Assembly: GCA_002385815.1 (NCBI GenBank)
Contig: DGEE01000100.1
Span: 20,536 to 36,335 of the forward strand
From: Hungateiclostridiaceae bacterium UBA3934
Lineage (GTDB): Bacteria; Bacillota; Clostridia; Acetivibrionales; DTU013
DNA length: 15,800 bases
Direction of reading: 5' to 3'
Both the position numbers and the translations under genes were made by a program. Shown here piece after piece: positions 8,144-15,759 of this stretch. The notes under the pieces are model-generated. The model saw nothing but the letters and a program-made list of their open reading frames with translations, was not told where the DNA came from and did no database searches. The first letter of the stretch is position 1, and the number at the start of each line of letters is the position of its first letter.

Positions 8144-8182
8144 TCGGCAGCACAGATATGGTTTTCATCAGCGCTGCCGATT
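8142..8182. repeat. 10-base-pair inverted repeat between mraY and ftsW
   Basis: AATCGGCAGC (8142-8151) pairs perfectly with GCTGCCGATT (8173-8182) across a 21-base loop. The left arm overlaps the mraY stop codon, and the right arm ends 27 bases before the ftsW start. Only TTT follows, so it is a poor intrinsic terminator. It fills most of the 66-base gap at the point where murD is normally found. It may affect message stability or processing, or be a leftover of a rearrangement. Confidence 0.7.
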
Positions 8183-8209
8183 TGATGCGCCATATCCTGG
8201 AGGATATTT

Positions 8210-9319
8210 ATGAAAAGCAAGAAACCATTTGATTTCCTTTTGTTCATGACGGTGCTGATATTACTCTCGCTGGGTCTTATCATGCTTTTCAGCGCAAGCG
8301 CACCTTTGGCTGAAAAAGAGTCCGGCAATATATATTATTATATTAACAGGCAGTTGATATTTGCTGCCATCGGAATGATATCCATGCTGCTTGCAGCCAA
8401 CTACGATTACCACAAGATAGGGAGGAAGACAGTATGGGCGATGCTCATTGTCAGCGTGGTCCTTCTTGTACTTGTGCTGATACCGGGTATTGGCAGTCAG
8501 GCAAATGATTCCTGGAGATGGATCGTGATAGCCGGTTTCCGGTTCCAGCCGTCTGAGCTGGCCAAACTGGCATTGATATTGTTTCTTTCATTTAATTTGT
8601 CCAGAAGGAGAAGACCCCTTGAAACGTTCTTCGGCGACCTGATGCCGTACCTTTTCGTATTGGGTGTGATCTCTGTTCTATTGCTGCTGGAAACACATCT
8701 GAGCGCAACTATAATCATGATCGCGATCACTATGATAATTCTGTTTGTCGCAGGTGCAAAGATAAGGCACTTTGCTGTGCTGACAGTACCCGTCCTGTTG
8801 ACGATAGTCGCTGTTATATCGTTTACTGATTATATGACTCCGCGAATCAATTCATGGCTGGATCCATGGAGCGATCCGCGTGGCAGCGGTTATCAGACGA
8901 TACAGGCTTTGTACGCCATCGGTTCCGGAGGGCTGTTCGGGAGAGGGCTTGGACAGAGTATGCAGAAATTCCTCTATGTGCCCGAACCTCATAACGACTA
9001 TATCTTCCCTATACTTGCCGAGGAACTGGGTTTTGTCGGTGTGCTTGCAGTTATGCTGCTATTTCTCATATTCATCTGGAGGGGGATAAAGATTGCAGTC
9101 CACGCCCCCGATGTATACGGATGCCTGATCGCAACAGGCATTACTGCACTGATCGCCGTCCAGAGTCTTTTCAATGTGGCAGTCGTCACCAATTCTGTAC
9201 CGCCTACAGGTGTTTCATTGCCTTTTTTCAGTTCCGGCGGCACAGCTCTTATCCTTTTTATGACTGAGGCAGGAATACTGCTCAACATTTCGCGCTATTC
9301 CAGGTACGAGAGAATCTGA
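8210..9319 (+). CDS. ftsW: SEDS-family peptidoglycan glycosyltransferase FtsW
   Basis: FtsW is a polytopic membrane enzyme that polymerises lipid II into septal glycan strands in partnership with a class B PBP. The 369-residue product has about ten membrane helices and the SEDS signatures: LGLIMLFSAS at the first helix, FQPSELAKLALILFLS, the extracellular WLDPWSDPRGSGYQ segment holding the catalytic-loop aspartates, YAIGSGGLFGRGLGQS, PEPHNDYIFPILAEELG, and PPTGVSLPFFSSGG near the end. The start ATG 8210 has TGGAGGAT at 8198-8205. Position beside the division PBP and ftsL favours FtsW over the sporulation homologue SpoVE, but the two cannot be fully separated by sequence alone. RodA is less likely given the context. 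murG, which normally follows, is missing. Confidence 0.93.
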   Translation: MKSKKPFDFLLFMTVLILLSLGLIMLFSASAPLAEKESGNIYYYINRQLIFAAIGMISMLLAANYDYHKIGRKTVWAMLIVSVVLLVLVLIPGIGSQANDSWRWIVIAGFRFQPSELAKLALILFLSFNLSRRRRPLETFFGDLMPYLFVLGVISVLLLLETHLSATIIMIAITMIILFVAGAKIRHFAVLTVPVLLTIVAVISFTDYMTPRINSWLDPWSDPRGSGYQTIQALYAIGSGGLFGRGLGQSMQKFLYVPEPHNDYIFPILAEELGFVGVLAVMLLFLIFIWRGIKIAVHAPDVYGCLIATGITALIAVQSLFNVAVVTNSVPPTGVSLPFFSSGGTALILFMTEAGILLNISRYSRYERI

Positions 9320-9368
9320 ACACATTGCATTTTCACCGCATAAGATGGAATGTGTGCGAGGTGTTTTT

Positions 9369-9824
9369 ATGAGCAAATTAGTTATTTCAGGAGGCGCCAG
9401 ACTCCAGGGCGAGATCGAGGTCGAAGGCTCCAAAAATGCCGTTTTGCCTATTTTGGCCGCATCCCTGCTCAATGGCAGGGAGAGCATTATCAAAAATTGT
9501 CCCAGACTCAGAGATGTCGATGTCATGATCGGAATACTCAGAAGGATAGGCTGCAGCGTGAAAGTCGAAGGCGATGTAATAATCGTGGATTCGGCGGGCT
9601 TGTGCGAGACCAGTATACCTGTTGAACTTGCGGCAGAGATGCGTTCATCGATCATATTCATGGGTCCGATGCTTGCCAGGTGTGGCTGTGTGACTATTAG
9701 CTATCCGGGTGGATGCATAACTTTTCGGGCACCTGCGCAGCGGCAGCCGGACACAGGTGCTGTCCCGATGGAACCAGGCCGGCTGTACGGCTGCAATTGG
9801 GCTTGGACGAAAGTGCAGTGCTGA
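9369..9824 (+). pseudogene. murA: Truncated UDP-GlcNAc 1-carboxyvinyltransferase (5' quarter)
   Basis: MurA transfers enolpyruvate from PEP to UDP-GlcNAc, the first committed step of peptidoglycan synthesis; the family is usually about 420 residues. Here the N-terminus is normal: GSKNAVLPILAASLL carries the conserved K22 and N23, followed by CPRLRDVDVMIGILRRIG and SIIFMGPMLARCG. Homology continues to SYPGGC, whose cysteine (C116, codon 9714-9716) corresponds to the catalytic C115 of E. coli MurA. From the next codon the expected IGxRPxDLH is replaced by ITFRAPAQRQP, and the frame ends 36 codons later. With one broken domain it cannot be active. ATG 9369 is chosen because GAGGTG (9358-9363) precedes it. 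An intact MurA or MurZ copy must exist elsewhere, unless this is an assembly error. Confidence 0.9.
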
Positions 9825-9867
9825 TTTTTTCTGTACAGGTTACAAAGATAGAATAATTAATGTATAA
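9713..9867 (+). pseudogene. Possible C-terminal remnant of a fold-type II PLP enzyme (threonine synthase or ammonia-lyase like)
   Basis: Immediately after the murA break, a different frame (open from 9713 to the stop at 9854-9856) reads FSGTCAAAAG, then LGLDESAVLIFS. This resembles the end of threonine synthase and diaminopropionate ammonia-lyase type proteins, where an Ala/Ser-rich helix start is followed by a closing hydrophobic strand. After IFS the match is lost, but the next frame continues TGYKDRIINV and a stop at 9865-9867, similar to the TGxGLKD ending of threonine synthases. The fragment would thus be 5'-truncated at the junction and also frameshifted near 9832. The assignment is by eye from a short segment and could be wrong; the non-murA origin of the DNA is more certain than its identity. 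Confidence 0.4.
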
Positions 9868-9868
9868 T
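9839..9868 (+). promoter_or_regulatory. Candidate promoter for the sigma/anti-sigma operon
   Basis: A perfect TATAAT lies at 9863-9868, and GTTACA (four of six matches to the -35 consensus) lies 18 bases upstream at 9839-9844. This is a housekeeping-type signal. A second, ECF-type autoregulatory promoter is common for such operons, but I could not identify one convincingly before the sigma gene. The promoter begins inside the degraded sequence after murA. Confidence 0.5.
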
Positions 9869-9923
9869 CTAACATGTATATTTGTTTTGTAAACTTATCT
9901 CGCGCAGGAGGACACAAAAACCT

Positions 9924-10520
9924 ATGGACCCAAATGAGAAGCTTTTGCTCAGGCAGGCCAAAGCTGGCGATGTAGCGGCTTTTGAGCAACTGGTAGAAGC
10001 ATATCAGAAAAAAGTGTTCAACCTCGCCCTGAGGATGACAGGCAATCATGAAGATGCGGCTGACCTGGCACAGGAAGCATTTATCAGGGTGTTCAAGGCG
10101 ATCTCCGGTTTCAGGGAGCAATCGTCTTTTTCCACATGGGTTTACAGGATAACTACAAATGTATGCCTGGATGAGATAAGGAAACGAAAGAATAAAAAAG
10201 TGATTTCACTAGATGAAGAAATACAAATGGAAGACGGTGAAATGAAGCGGCAGGTCGTCAGCGAAGATCCGCTCCCCGAGGAACTGGCAGAACGGGAAGA
10301 GCTGCGAAGGGTCGTAAATGAAGCGATAGAAAGTCTGCCCGAGGACCAGAAGGTTGTATTGACTCTGAGGGACCTTCACGGTCTGACCTATGATGAGATA
10401 GCTCAGATCCTCGATTGCCCCGGAGGTACGGTCAAATCGAGGATCAACAGGGCCAGGCAGGCACTGCGCAATATTTTGTCTTCCAAAACGGAACTTTTAC
10501 TCGATGAATACGTCAAATAA
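9924..10520 (+). CDS. ECF (extracytoplasmic function) RNA polymerase sigma factor
   Basis: The 198-residue product has only regions 2 and 4, as in ECF sigma factors of the SigW/RpoE type. Region 2 spans about 18-88, with HEDAADLAQEAFIRVFKAI in the core-binding and -10 recognition part and FSTWVYRITTNVCLDEIRKRK after it. Region 4 spans about 130-185, with IESLPEDQKVVLTLRDLHG and the helix-turn-helix LTYDEIAQILDCPGGTVKSRINRAR. It directs RNA polymerase to stress or envelope genes when released by its anti-sigma factor, here presumably the next gene, which starts 19 bases downstream. I choose ATG 9924 because MDPNEKLLLRQ is a normal start for the family and AGGAGG lies at 9906-9911. The 12-base spacing is long. 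An in-frame TTG at 9882 would add 14 residues. Confidence 0.95.
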   Translation: MDPNEKLLLRQAKAGDVAAFEQLVEAYQKKVFNLALRMTGNHEDAADLAQEAFIRVFKAISGFREQSSFSTWVYRITTNVCLDEIRKRKNKKVISLDEEIQMEDGEMKRQVVSEDPLPEELAEREELRRVVNEAIESLPEDQKVVLTLRDLHGLTYDEIAQILDCPGGTVKSRINRARQALRNILSSKTELLLDEYVK

Positions 10521-10539
10521 CGTGAAAGGAGGGTTGGAG

Positions 10540-11706
10540 ATGATGAACTGTGCGGATGTAAGGGAAAATATCAGCGCATATGCGGACAACGAACTGAGTG
10601 TCAATGAAAGAAAAGCATTCGAGGAACATATAAGCAGTTGTGCCGGATGTAAAAAAGAGCTTGACGATATGATCAGGATCATAAAGCTATGCCGCAACAT
10701 GCCCATGTATGATCTGCCGGAGAGCTTCAGGGGCGAACTGCATGAAAAACTGGCTGCAGTAGCTTCAAGGAATGATAATGCGGTCACAGGCGCTGATAAA
10801 GCAAAGAGAAAACTGACTGCGAGGACCTTTGCATCAATAGCAGCAGGCATACTCCTGATCTTCCTGGGGGGCAGCATCGTGAGATTCGGATTGCTTTCAG
10901 GCAAACTCGCAAAGCATGCACCCGAAACGGATAAAGTGTCTTCTGCAGCTGAAAGTCCATACGGATATTCGGCAGCAGATGGTGCGGGCATCAGGGATGA
11001 AGGCTCCATTGATGAGTATAATGACTCTTTCGGTATCCAGTTCTCAGAGAAAACTGACGATATGCCGGAAACGACGGATGCTGTTGCTGAACCAAAAGGA
11101 TCTGACGAATTGATGGCGGTACCGCGGGGTTTGGATATAAATCGCTCATCCTGTGAGGAGGTACGTGAAAATGGCATCATTTTGGGAATGGCTGAAGCTG
11201 AAACGGTAAGCCTGAAGACGTCAGAGCTGTCTGTTACTGCAGAAGATCCGGCAACAGCAATGGAAACCATCACTGCCCTGGCCACCGGGAACAATGGCAC
11301 CTGGCCTGTAAACAAGGCCGCAGCATATGGACAGGAAGGCATTTCAGATATAACGGGTTACGGTGATCTGAAGGAAGACGAAGAAGCAAGGCTGGAACTG
11401 CAGATCGTCTTTGCCGAGGCTGACTACAGGATGTTCGTGGCCGCACTCAATGATACCTTCGGAGCTGCAAATATACAGACAGGTGCTTTTGTCATCGAGG
11501 ACCGGACTGACGAATTGAACATGCTGATAGATCAAACCAATACGATCGATCAGACCCTGAGAGAACTGCAGGAAAGAGACGGAGAGAGCAGTGCCGGAGA
11601 AATAAATGAACTGATAAGGGAAAAGGAAGAGATCGACAGCCGGATCGAGTCGCTCAGATTGAATACAGACTTTATTACGGTCACTATCTATATCAACAAA
11701 AAATAA
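10540..11706 (+). CDS. Membrane anti-sigma factor with zinc finger and DUF4349-like C-terminus
   Basis: The 388-residue product begins with a putative zinc-finger (zf-HC2/ZAS) anti-sigma domain: C4, then H30, C34 and C37 in HISSCAGC. This domain normally binds and blocks the ECF sigma factor encoded just upstream. A membrane helix follows (about 96-118), so the rest is outside the cell. The external part has an acidic, low-complexity linker and a C-terminal region with a long coiled coil (TIDQTLRELQERD to SRIESLRL) ending in FITVTIYINKK, resembling DUF4349. Such fusions are likely regulated by proteolysis, releasing the sigma factor on an envelope signal. ATG 10540 is preferred because AAAGGAGGG (10525-10533) precedes it; ATG 10543 is equally possible. 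An upstream in-frame ATG at 10504 overlaps the sigma gene. The domain match is by eye. Confidence 0.85.
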   Translation: MMNCADVRENISAYADNELSVNERKAFEEHISSCAGCKKELDDMIRIIKLCRNMPMYDLPESFRGELHEKLAAVASRNDNAVTGADKAKRKLTARTFASIAAGILLIFLGGSIVRFGLLSGKLAKHAPETDKVSSAAESPYGYSAADGAGIRDEGSIDEYNDSFGIQFSEKTDDMPETTDAVAEPKGSDELMAVPRGLDINRSSCEEVRENGIILGMAEAETVSLKTSELSVTAEDPATAMETITALATGNNGTWPVNKAAAYGQEGISDITGYGDLKEDEEARLELQIVFAEADYRMFVAALNDTFGAANIQTGAFVIEDRTDELNMLIDQTNTIDQTLRELQERDGESSAGEINELIREKEEIDSRIESLRLNTDFITVTIYINKK

Positions 11707-11722
11707 AAACCGAACACTGCAG

Positions 11723-11755
11723 AAAACGGCAGCCATTTACGGCGGCCGTTTTTTT
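11723..11755 (+). terminator. Rho-independent terminator after the anti-sigma gene
   Basis: AAAACGGC (11723-11730) pairs with GCCGTTTT (11745-11752). Inside it, GCC (11732-11734) pairs with GGC (11741-11743) beyond an A-G mismatch, leaving a small ATTTAC loop. Seven T in a row (11749-11755) follow the stem. It begins 16 bases after the anti-sigma stop and separates that operon from polA. Confidence 0.88.
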
Positions 11756-11837
11756 GTGTAGAATATACTGGATGAAAAACAGTGCCGATGGCAAAACATA
11801 TTATATGAAGAAGCGCCCAGGCGGATGGAGGTACCAA

Positions 11838-14528
11838 ATGGAAAAACTGATGCTGATCGACGGCAACAGCATACTCAACAGGGCTTTTTACGGACTGCAG
11901 GGTCCGCAGTTGTTATCTGCTGCAGACGGGCTGCACACCAATGCGATATACGGATTTCTGAATATATTGAATAAATTTCTGACCGAGGAGGAACCCCAAT
12001 ATATCTGTGTGGCTTTCGACCTCAGAGCACCAACTTTCAGACATCGTGAATACGCTGACTATAAAGCGCACAGGAAAGGGATGCCTCCCGAACTGGCCGA
12101 GCAGGTCCCCTATATGAAGGAAATACTGGATGCGATGAACATTAAGCGCCTTGAAATGGAAGGATTCGAGGCGGACGACATAATCGGCTCCGTTTCAAAA
12201 TGTGCGGAGGAAGCAAAAATGGAGGTCGTAATTATTACAGGCGACAGGGATTCACTGCAGCTTGCCTCAGAAAATACCAGGGTCATTATCCCCGTGACGA
12301 GATATGGCAGAACGCAAACCGAATACTATGACGAAAAGGCAGTGTTTGAGCGTTATGGGGTGACACCGGCACAGCTCATAGATGTGAAAGCACTGATGGG
12401 CGACAAATCTGACAATATTCCCGGGATCCCGGGAATTGGTGAGAAAACGGCTCTTGAACTCATAAAGGCTTATGGGACTCTTGAGGGGGTATATGAGAAT
12501 ATTGACAGGATCGACAGAAAATCCGTGAGGGAAAAGCTTGAGGCCAACAAGGACCTGGCACTACTGAGCAGGCGTCTGGCTGCCATCGAGAGGAATATGC
12601 CGACGCTTTGCGCACTGGATGAACTGAAGAGGCAGGAATTTGACAGGGACAGATTATATAAACTTTTCAGTCGGCTTGAATTCAAAAGCCTCATAGAGAA
12701 ATACGGTCTTCAGGGTGAAAACAGCACGAACACAGGCGGAGCTGATCATCCTGAATTCACTGTCGTTGACGACCCTATTGCGCTGGCTGGTCTGGCAGCA
12801 TCCATAGCAGGAGAAGACAGGCTTTCGATGTGCCATCTGCTGGATAATACAAACCGGTTTGTGACCAGATTGTCAGGGATTGCTTTTTCCTGGGGAGAAC
12901 AGAATGCCTATGTAAAAATCGGAGAGAGGATCAGTGACGAGCAATTTCTGGAGATTTTCGGGGATTTGTTTTCGGATGCCGGCATAATAAAATACGGACA
13001 CGACCTCAAGAATTTCATCGTTTATCTGAAACGCAACGGAGTCAGTTTTGACGGACTGGGTTTCGATACCATGATAGGAGCTTATATACTTGATCCCTCC
13101 CGGAGCACATATACACTATCCGAATTGTCGCAGCTTTATATGGGTTATTCGTTCCAATCCGTGGAAGAGCTCCGCGGGAAAGGGAAAAACTTTACTCCTT
13201 ATCATCAGCTGGCGACAGACCAGGTGGCTCCGGTTGCCGTAATGCACAGCAGGACGATTATCGAACTTGTGGATGTGATCAAAGCCAAAATATCTGAAAA
13301 CGGCCAGGAAAAACTGTGCTATGAAATTGAGATGCCGCTGATAGAAGTACTGGCTGACATGGAATACAGGGGATTCAAGGTAAACAGAAAAGAGCTGGAA
13401 GAATACTCAGCCCGACTGGACGACAGGATAAAGACTGCAGAAAGCGACATACACCGGCTGGCAGGTGAGCAATTCAATATCAACTCACCTAAACAGCTTG
13501 GTAAGATACTGTTCGAGAAGCTGGGGCTTCCGGTGATAAAGAGGACCAAGACCGGCTATTCGACTGATGCAGAGGTCCTTGACCAACTGGCAGATGAGCA
13601 TGAGATCATTTCAAGGATCCTTGAGTACAGACAACTCATCAAGTTGAAATCCACGTATGCAGAAGGGCTTCTCAACATGATCAATCCTGACACAGGACGT
13701 ATACATTCCAGCTTCAATCAGGCCGTCACAGCCACAGGGCGGATCAGCAGCACAGAGCCCAATTTGCAGAACATTCCTGTGAAGCTGGAAATGGGCAGAG
13801 AAATAAGGAAGGTGTTCGTGCCGGAGAATGACGATTTTCTGCTGGCCGATGCTGACTATTCTCAGATCGAGCTGAGAGTACTGGCACATATAGCCGGGGA
13901 TGAGAACATGCGAGCGGCCTTCCTGAACGATGAAGACATCCACACTGCTACGGCCGCGGGTGTTTTCAAGGTCCCGAAGGAAGAGGTTACGCCATTGATG
14001 CGTACCCGCGCCAAGGCCGTCAACTTCGGGATAGTGTACGGGATAGGTGATTTCAGTCTGTCCAGGGATCTGGGGATAACCAGGAAGCAGGCACGCAAAT
14101 ATATAGATGACTACCTGGAGAGATACCCCGGTGTCAGGGCTTATATGAAAAACATAGTCGACTTTGGAAAACAAAAGGGCTATGTGGAAACGATATTCGG
14201 CAGAAGAAGATACCTGCCGGAGCTGAAATCCTCCAACTTCAACGTCCGGTCTTTTGGGGAGCGGGTTGCGATGAACATGCCGATCCAGGGAACTGCTGCC
14301 GACATCATCAAAATCGCGATGGTCAACGTATATAAGGAACTTCGTGCACGTAAAATGATATCGGCGCTGATACTTCAGGTCCACGATGAACTGATCGTCG
14401 AAACGAGTGCAGATGAAAAGGAGGAGGTGGAAATGATACTGAAGCAGTGCATGGAAAATGCAGCAAAGATCGATGTACCACTCATTGCTGAGGTCAAAAC
14501 AGGATCCAGCTGGTATGACACGAAATAG
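11838..14528 (+). CDS. polA: DNA polymerase I
   Basis: PolA fills gaps and removes RNA primers during replication and repair. The 896-residue product starts with the 5'-3' exonuclease/flap domain (about 1-290), including EADDIIG, TGDRDSLQLA and the helix-hairpin-helix region GDKSDN (188-193) followed by PGIPGIGEKTA. The middle 3'-5' exonuclease-like domain (about 310-490) lacks its metal-binding residues: the DTE of the first motif is replaced by HLL (333-335), and the other two motifs are also changed, so proofreading is predicted to be absent. The polymerase domain is intact, with motif A DADYSQIELR (catalytic D673), motif B RAKAVNFGIVYG, and motif C VHDE (D850). ATG 11838 is chosen for GGAGGT at 11827-11832; the frame is open further upstream into the terminator. 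coaE follows 28 bases later. Confidence 0.97.
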   Translation: MEKLMLIDGNSILNRAFYGLQGPQLLSAADGLHTNAIYGFLNILNKFLTEEEPQYICVAFDLRAPTFRHREYADYKAHRKGMPPELAEQVPYMKEILDAMNIKRLEMEGFEADDIIGSVSKCAEEAKMEVVIITGDRDSLQLASENTRVIIPVTRYGRTQTEYYDEKAVFERYGVTPAQLIDVKALMGDKSDNIPGIPGIGEKTALELIKAYGTLEGVYENIDRIDRKSVREKLEANKDLALLSRRLAAIERNMPTLCALDELKRQEFDRDRLYKLFSRLEFKSLIEKYGLQGENSTNTGGADHPEFTVVDDPIALAGLAASIAGEDRLSMCHLLDNTNRFVTRLSGIAFSWGEQNAYVKIGERISDEQFLEIFGDLFSDAGIIKYGHDLKNFIVYLKRNGVSFDGLGFDTMIGAYILDPSRSTYTLSELSQLYMGYSFQSVEELRGKGKNFTPYHQLATDQVAPVAVMHSRTIIELVDVIKAKISENGQEKLCYEIEMPLIEVLADMEYRGFKVNRKELEEYSARLDDRIKTAESDIHRLAGEQFNINSPKQLGKILFEKLGLPVIKRTKTGYSTDAEVLDQLADEHEIISRILEYRQLIKLKSTYAEGLLNMINPDTGRIHSSFNQAVTATGRISSTEPNLQNIPVKLEMGREIRKVFVPENDDFLLADADYSQIELRVLAHIAGDENMRAAFLNDEDIHTATAAGVFKVPKEEVTPLMRTRAKAVNFGIVYGIGDFSLSRDLGITRKQARKYIDDYLERYPGVRAYMKNIVDFGKQKGYVETIFGRRRYLPELKSSNFNVRSFGERVAMNMPIQGTAADIIKIAMVNVYKELRARKMISALILQVHDELIVETSADEKEEVEMILKQCMENAAKIDVPLIAEVKTGSSWYDTK

Positions 14529-14556
14529 AACAGAGCATTGGCTGGAAAGGATGATA

Positions 14557-15168
14557 ATGGTGAAAATAATCGGAGTAACCGGCGGAATCGGCAGCGGAAA
14601 AAGCTCGGTGGCAAGGATATTGAAAGATCTGGGTGCTGCTGTTATCGATGCTGATGTACTGGCGAAAAGTGTGACATCTGCAGGGACAAAAGCATTGGAT
14701 GAACTGGTCGGTCATTTTGGAAGGGGAATAATAGGTGATGACGGGGAGTTGGACAGAAAGAAGCTGGCAGATATAGTATTTTCAGACGCTGACAAATTGG
14801 CAATGCTCAACGCCATCACTCATAAGTATATAGCAGAAAAAATATACGACACCGTAGAGGTTTTAAAAAACACAGGAAAGTGGGACACCATCGTCCTTGA
14901 CGTACCGATACCGATCGAAAAAGGTTTCATCGACCTTGCTGATGAAATATGGGTCGTTTCAGCGGAAAGGGAAACACGGATCAGGCGCGTTATGGAAAGA
15001 AGCGGATACACATATGAAGAGATTTCTGCCAGGATAGACTCGCAGATGAAAGATGACGAATACCTGAAGCTGGCTGACGAAGTGATCAGGAACGATGACA
15101 GTATAGAGGAACTGGAGCAGACTGTAGTCAGGCTGTTTCTGGCAAAAAAGCAGCAATGGCAGCAGTAA
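14557..15168 (+). CDS. coaE: Dephospho-CoA kinase
   Basis: CoaE phosphorylates the ribose 3'-hydroxyl of dephospho-CoA using ATP, the last step of coenzyme A synthesis, in the cytoplasm. The 203-residue length is typical. The N-terminus IIGVTGGIGSGKSSVA contains the P-loop (G9 to S17, with K15). VIDADVLAK supplies the conserved aspartate of the family, and VVSAERETRIRRVMERSG is the lid region with its arginines. The C-terminus DEVIRNDDSIEELEQTV is also typical. I prefer ATG 14557 because GGAAAGG (14544-14550) is six bases upstream; ATG 14551 would leave no spacing. The gene follows polA closely, an arrangement common in Firmicutes, and is probably co-transcribed with it. Confidence 0.96.
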   Translation: MVKIIGVTGGIGSGKSSVARILKDLGAAVIDADVLAKSVTSAGTKALDELVGHFGRGIIGDDGELDRKKLADIVFSDADKLAMLNAITHKYIAEKIYDTVEVLKNTGKWDTIVLDVPIPIEKGFIDLADEIWVVSAERETRIRRVMERSGYTYEEISARIDSQMKDDEYLKLADEVIRNDDSIEELEQTVVRLFLAKKQQWQQ

Positions 15169-15192
15169 TCACGAAGCAAGAGGTGTGTTTGA

Positions 15193-15759
15193 TTGACCGG
15201 GAAAAGGCGAAGAAAATTTTCAGTTTTTATAATATTGGCGGCAGTGCTCATTTCGGCAGTCCTGCTGGCTGATAGTGCAGTCAGGACTCTATATCCGCTG
15301 AAATACAGTGAGCTTGTCCAAAAGTATTCTGAACAGTATGATCTTGACCCTTATCTTGTATTCGCGATCATAAAAGCAGAAAGCAGTTTCAGACATACAG
15401 CAGTTTCCCGTAAGAATGCACGAGGTTTGATGCAGATCACAGAGGGGACAGGAAAATGGAGTGCTGACAGTATCGGGCTGAAAGATTACACGGCAGATAT
15501 GCTTTTTGATCCTGAGACCAATATTAATATTGGCTGCTGGTATCTGGCCAGGCTTTATTACGAATTTGGAGATACTGACCTGGTCCTTGCCGCTTACAAT
15601 GCAGGCAGCGGGAATGTTTCCAGGTGGTTGAAGAACAAAGAGCTGAGCCCTTCCGGAGAGACCCTTGACAAGATTCCCTTCAGAGAGACGGAAAAATATT
15701 TGAAAAAAGTAAGAAACAACTACCTGATATATAAAAAGCTTTACGGAAATATGTTTTAA
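15193..15759 (+). CDS. Membrane-anchored soluble-lytic-transglycosylase-like (SLT) protein
   Basis: The 188-residue product cleaves peptidoglycan glycan strands if active as its family predicts, forming 1,6-anhydro-MurNAc ends outside the membrane. A basic N-terminus and one hydrophobic helix (about 9-30) anchor or export it. The SLT domain (about 38-160) carries the catalytic glutamate E63 in IIKAESSF, then ARGLMQIT, FDPETNINIGCWYL and LAAYNAGSGNV, which are the four characteristic motifs of the family. The start is TTG at 15193, with AGAGGTG at 15179-15185 seven bases before it. It follows coaE by 24 bases and probably ends the polA-coaE message, although no clear terminator is seen in the 41 bases that remain in the window. 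The gene is complete. Confidence 0.94.
   Translation: MTGKRRRKFSVFIILAAVLISAVLLADSAVRTLYPLKYSELVQKYSEQYDLDPYLVFAIIKAESSFRHTAVSRKNARGLMQITEGTGKWSADSIGLKDYTADMLFDPETNINIGCWYLARLYYEFGDTDLVLAAYNAGSGNVSRWLKNKELSPSGETLDKIPFRETEKYLKKVRNNYLIYKKLYGNMF

Noticed and set aside
9321..9354. Short inverted repeat CACATT/AATGTG between ftsW and murA
   Set aside because: Only six pairs with a long loop; expected by chance at this length.
11764..11794. -10-like hexamers (TATACT, TATTAT) upstream of polA
   Set aside because: Neither has an acceptable -35 at a normal distance; a polA promoter must exist after the terminator, but I cannot place it.
13611..14384. A 257-codon - strand frame within polA
   Set aside because: It is a shadow of the highly conserved polymerase domain, with no ribosome site or recognisable family.
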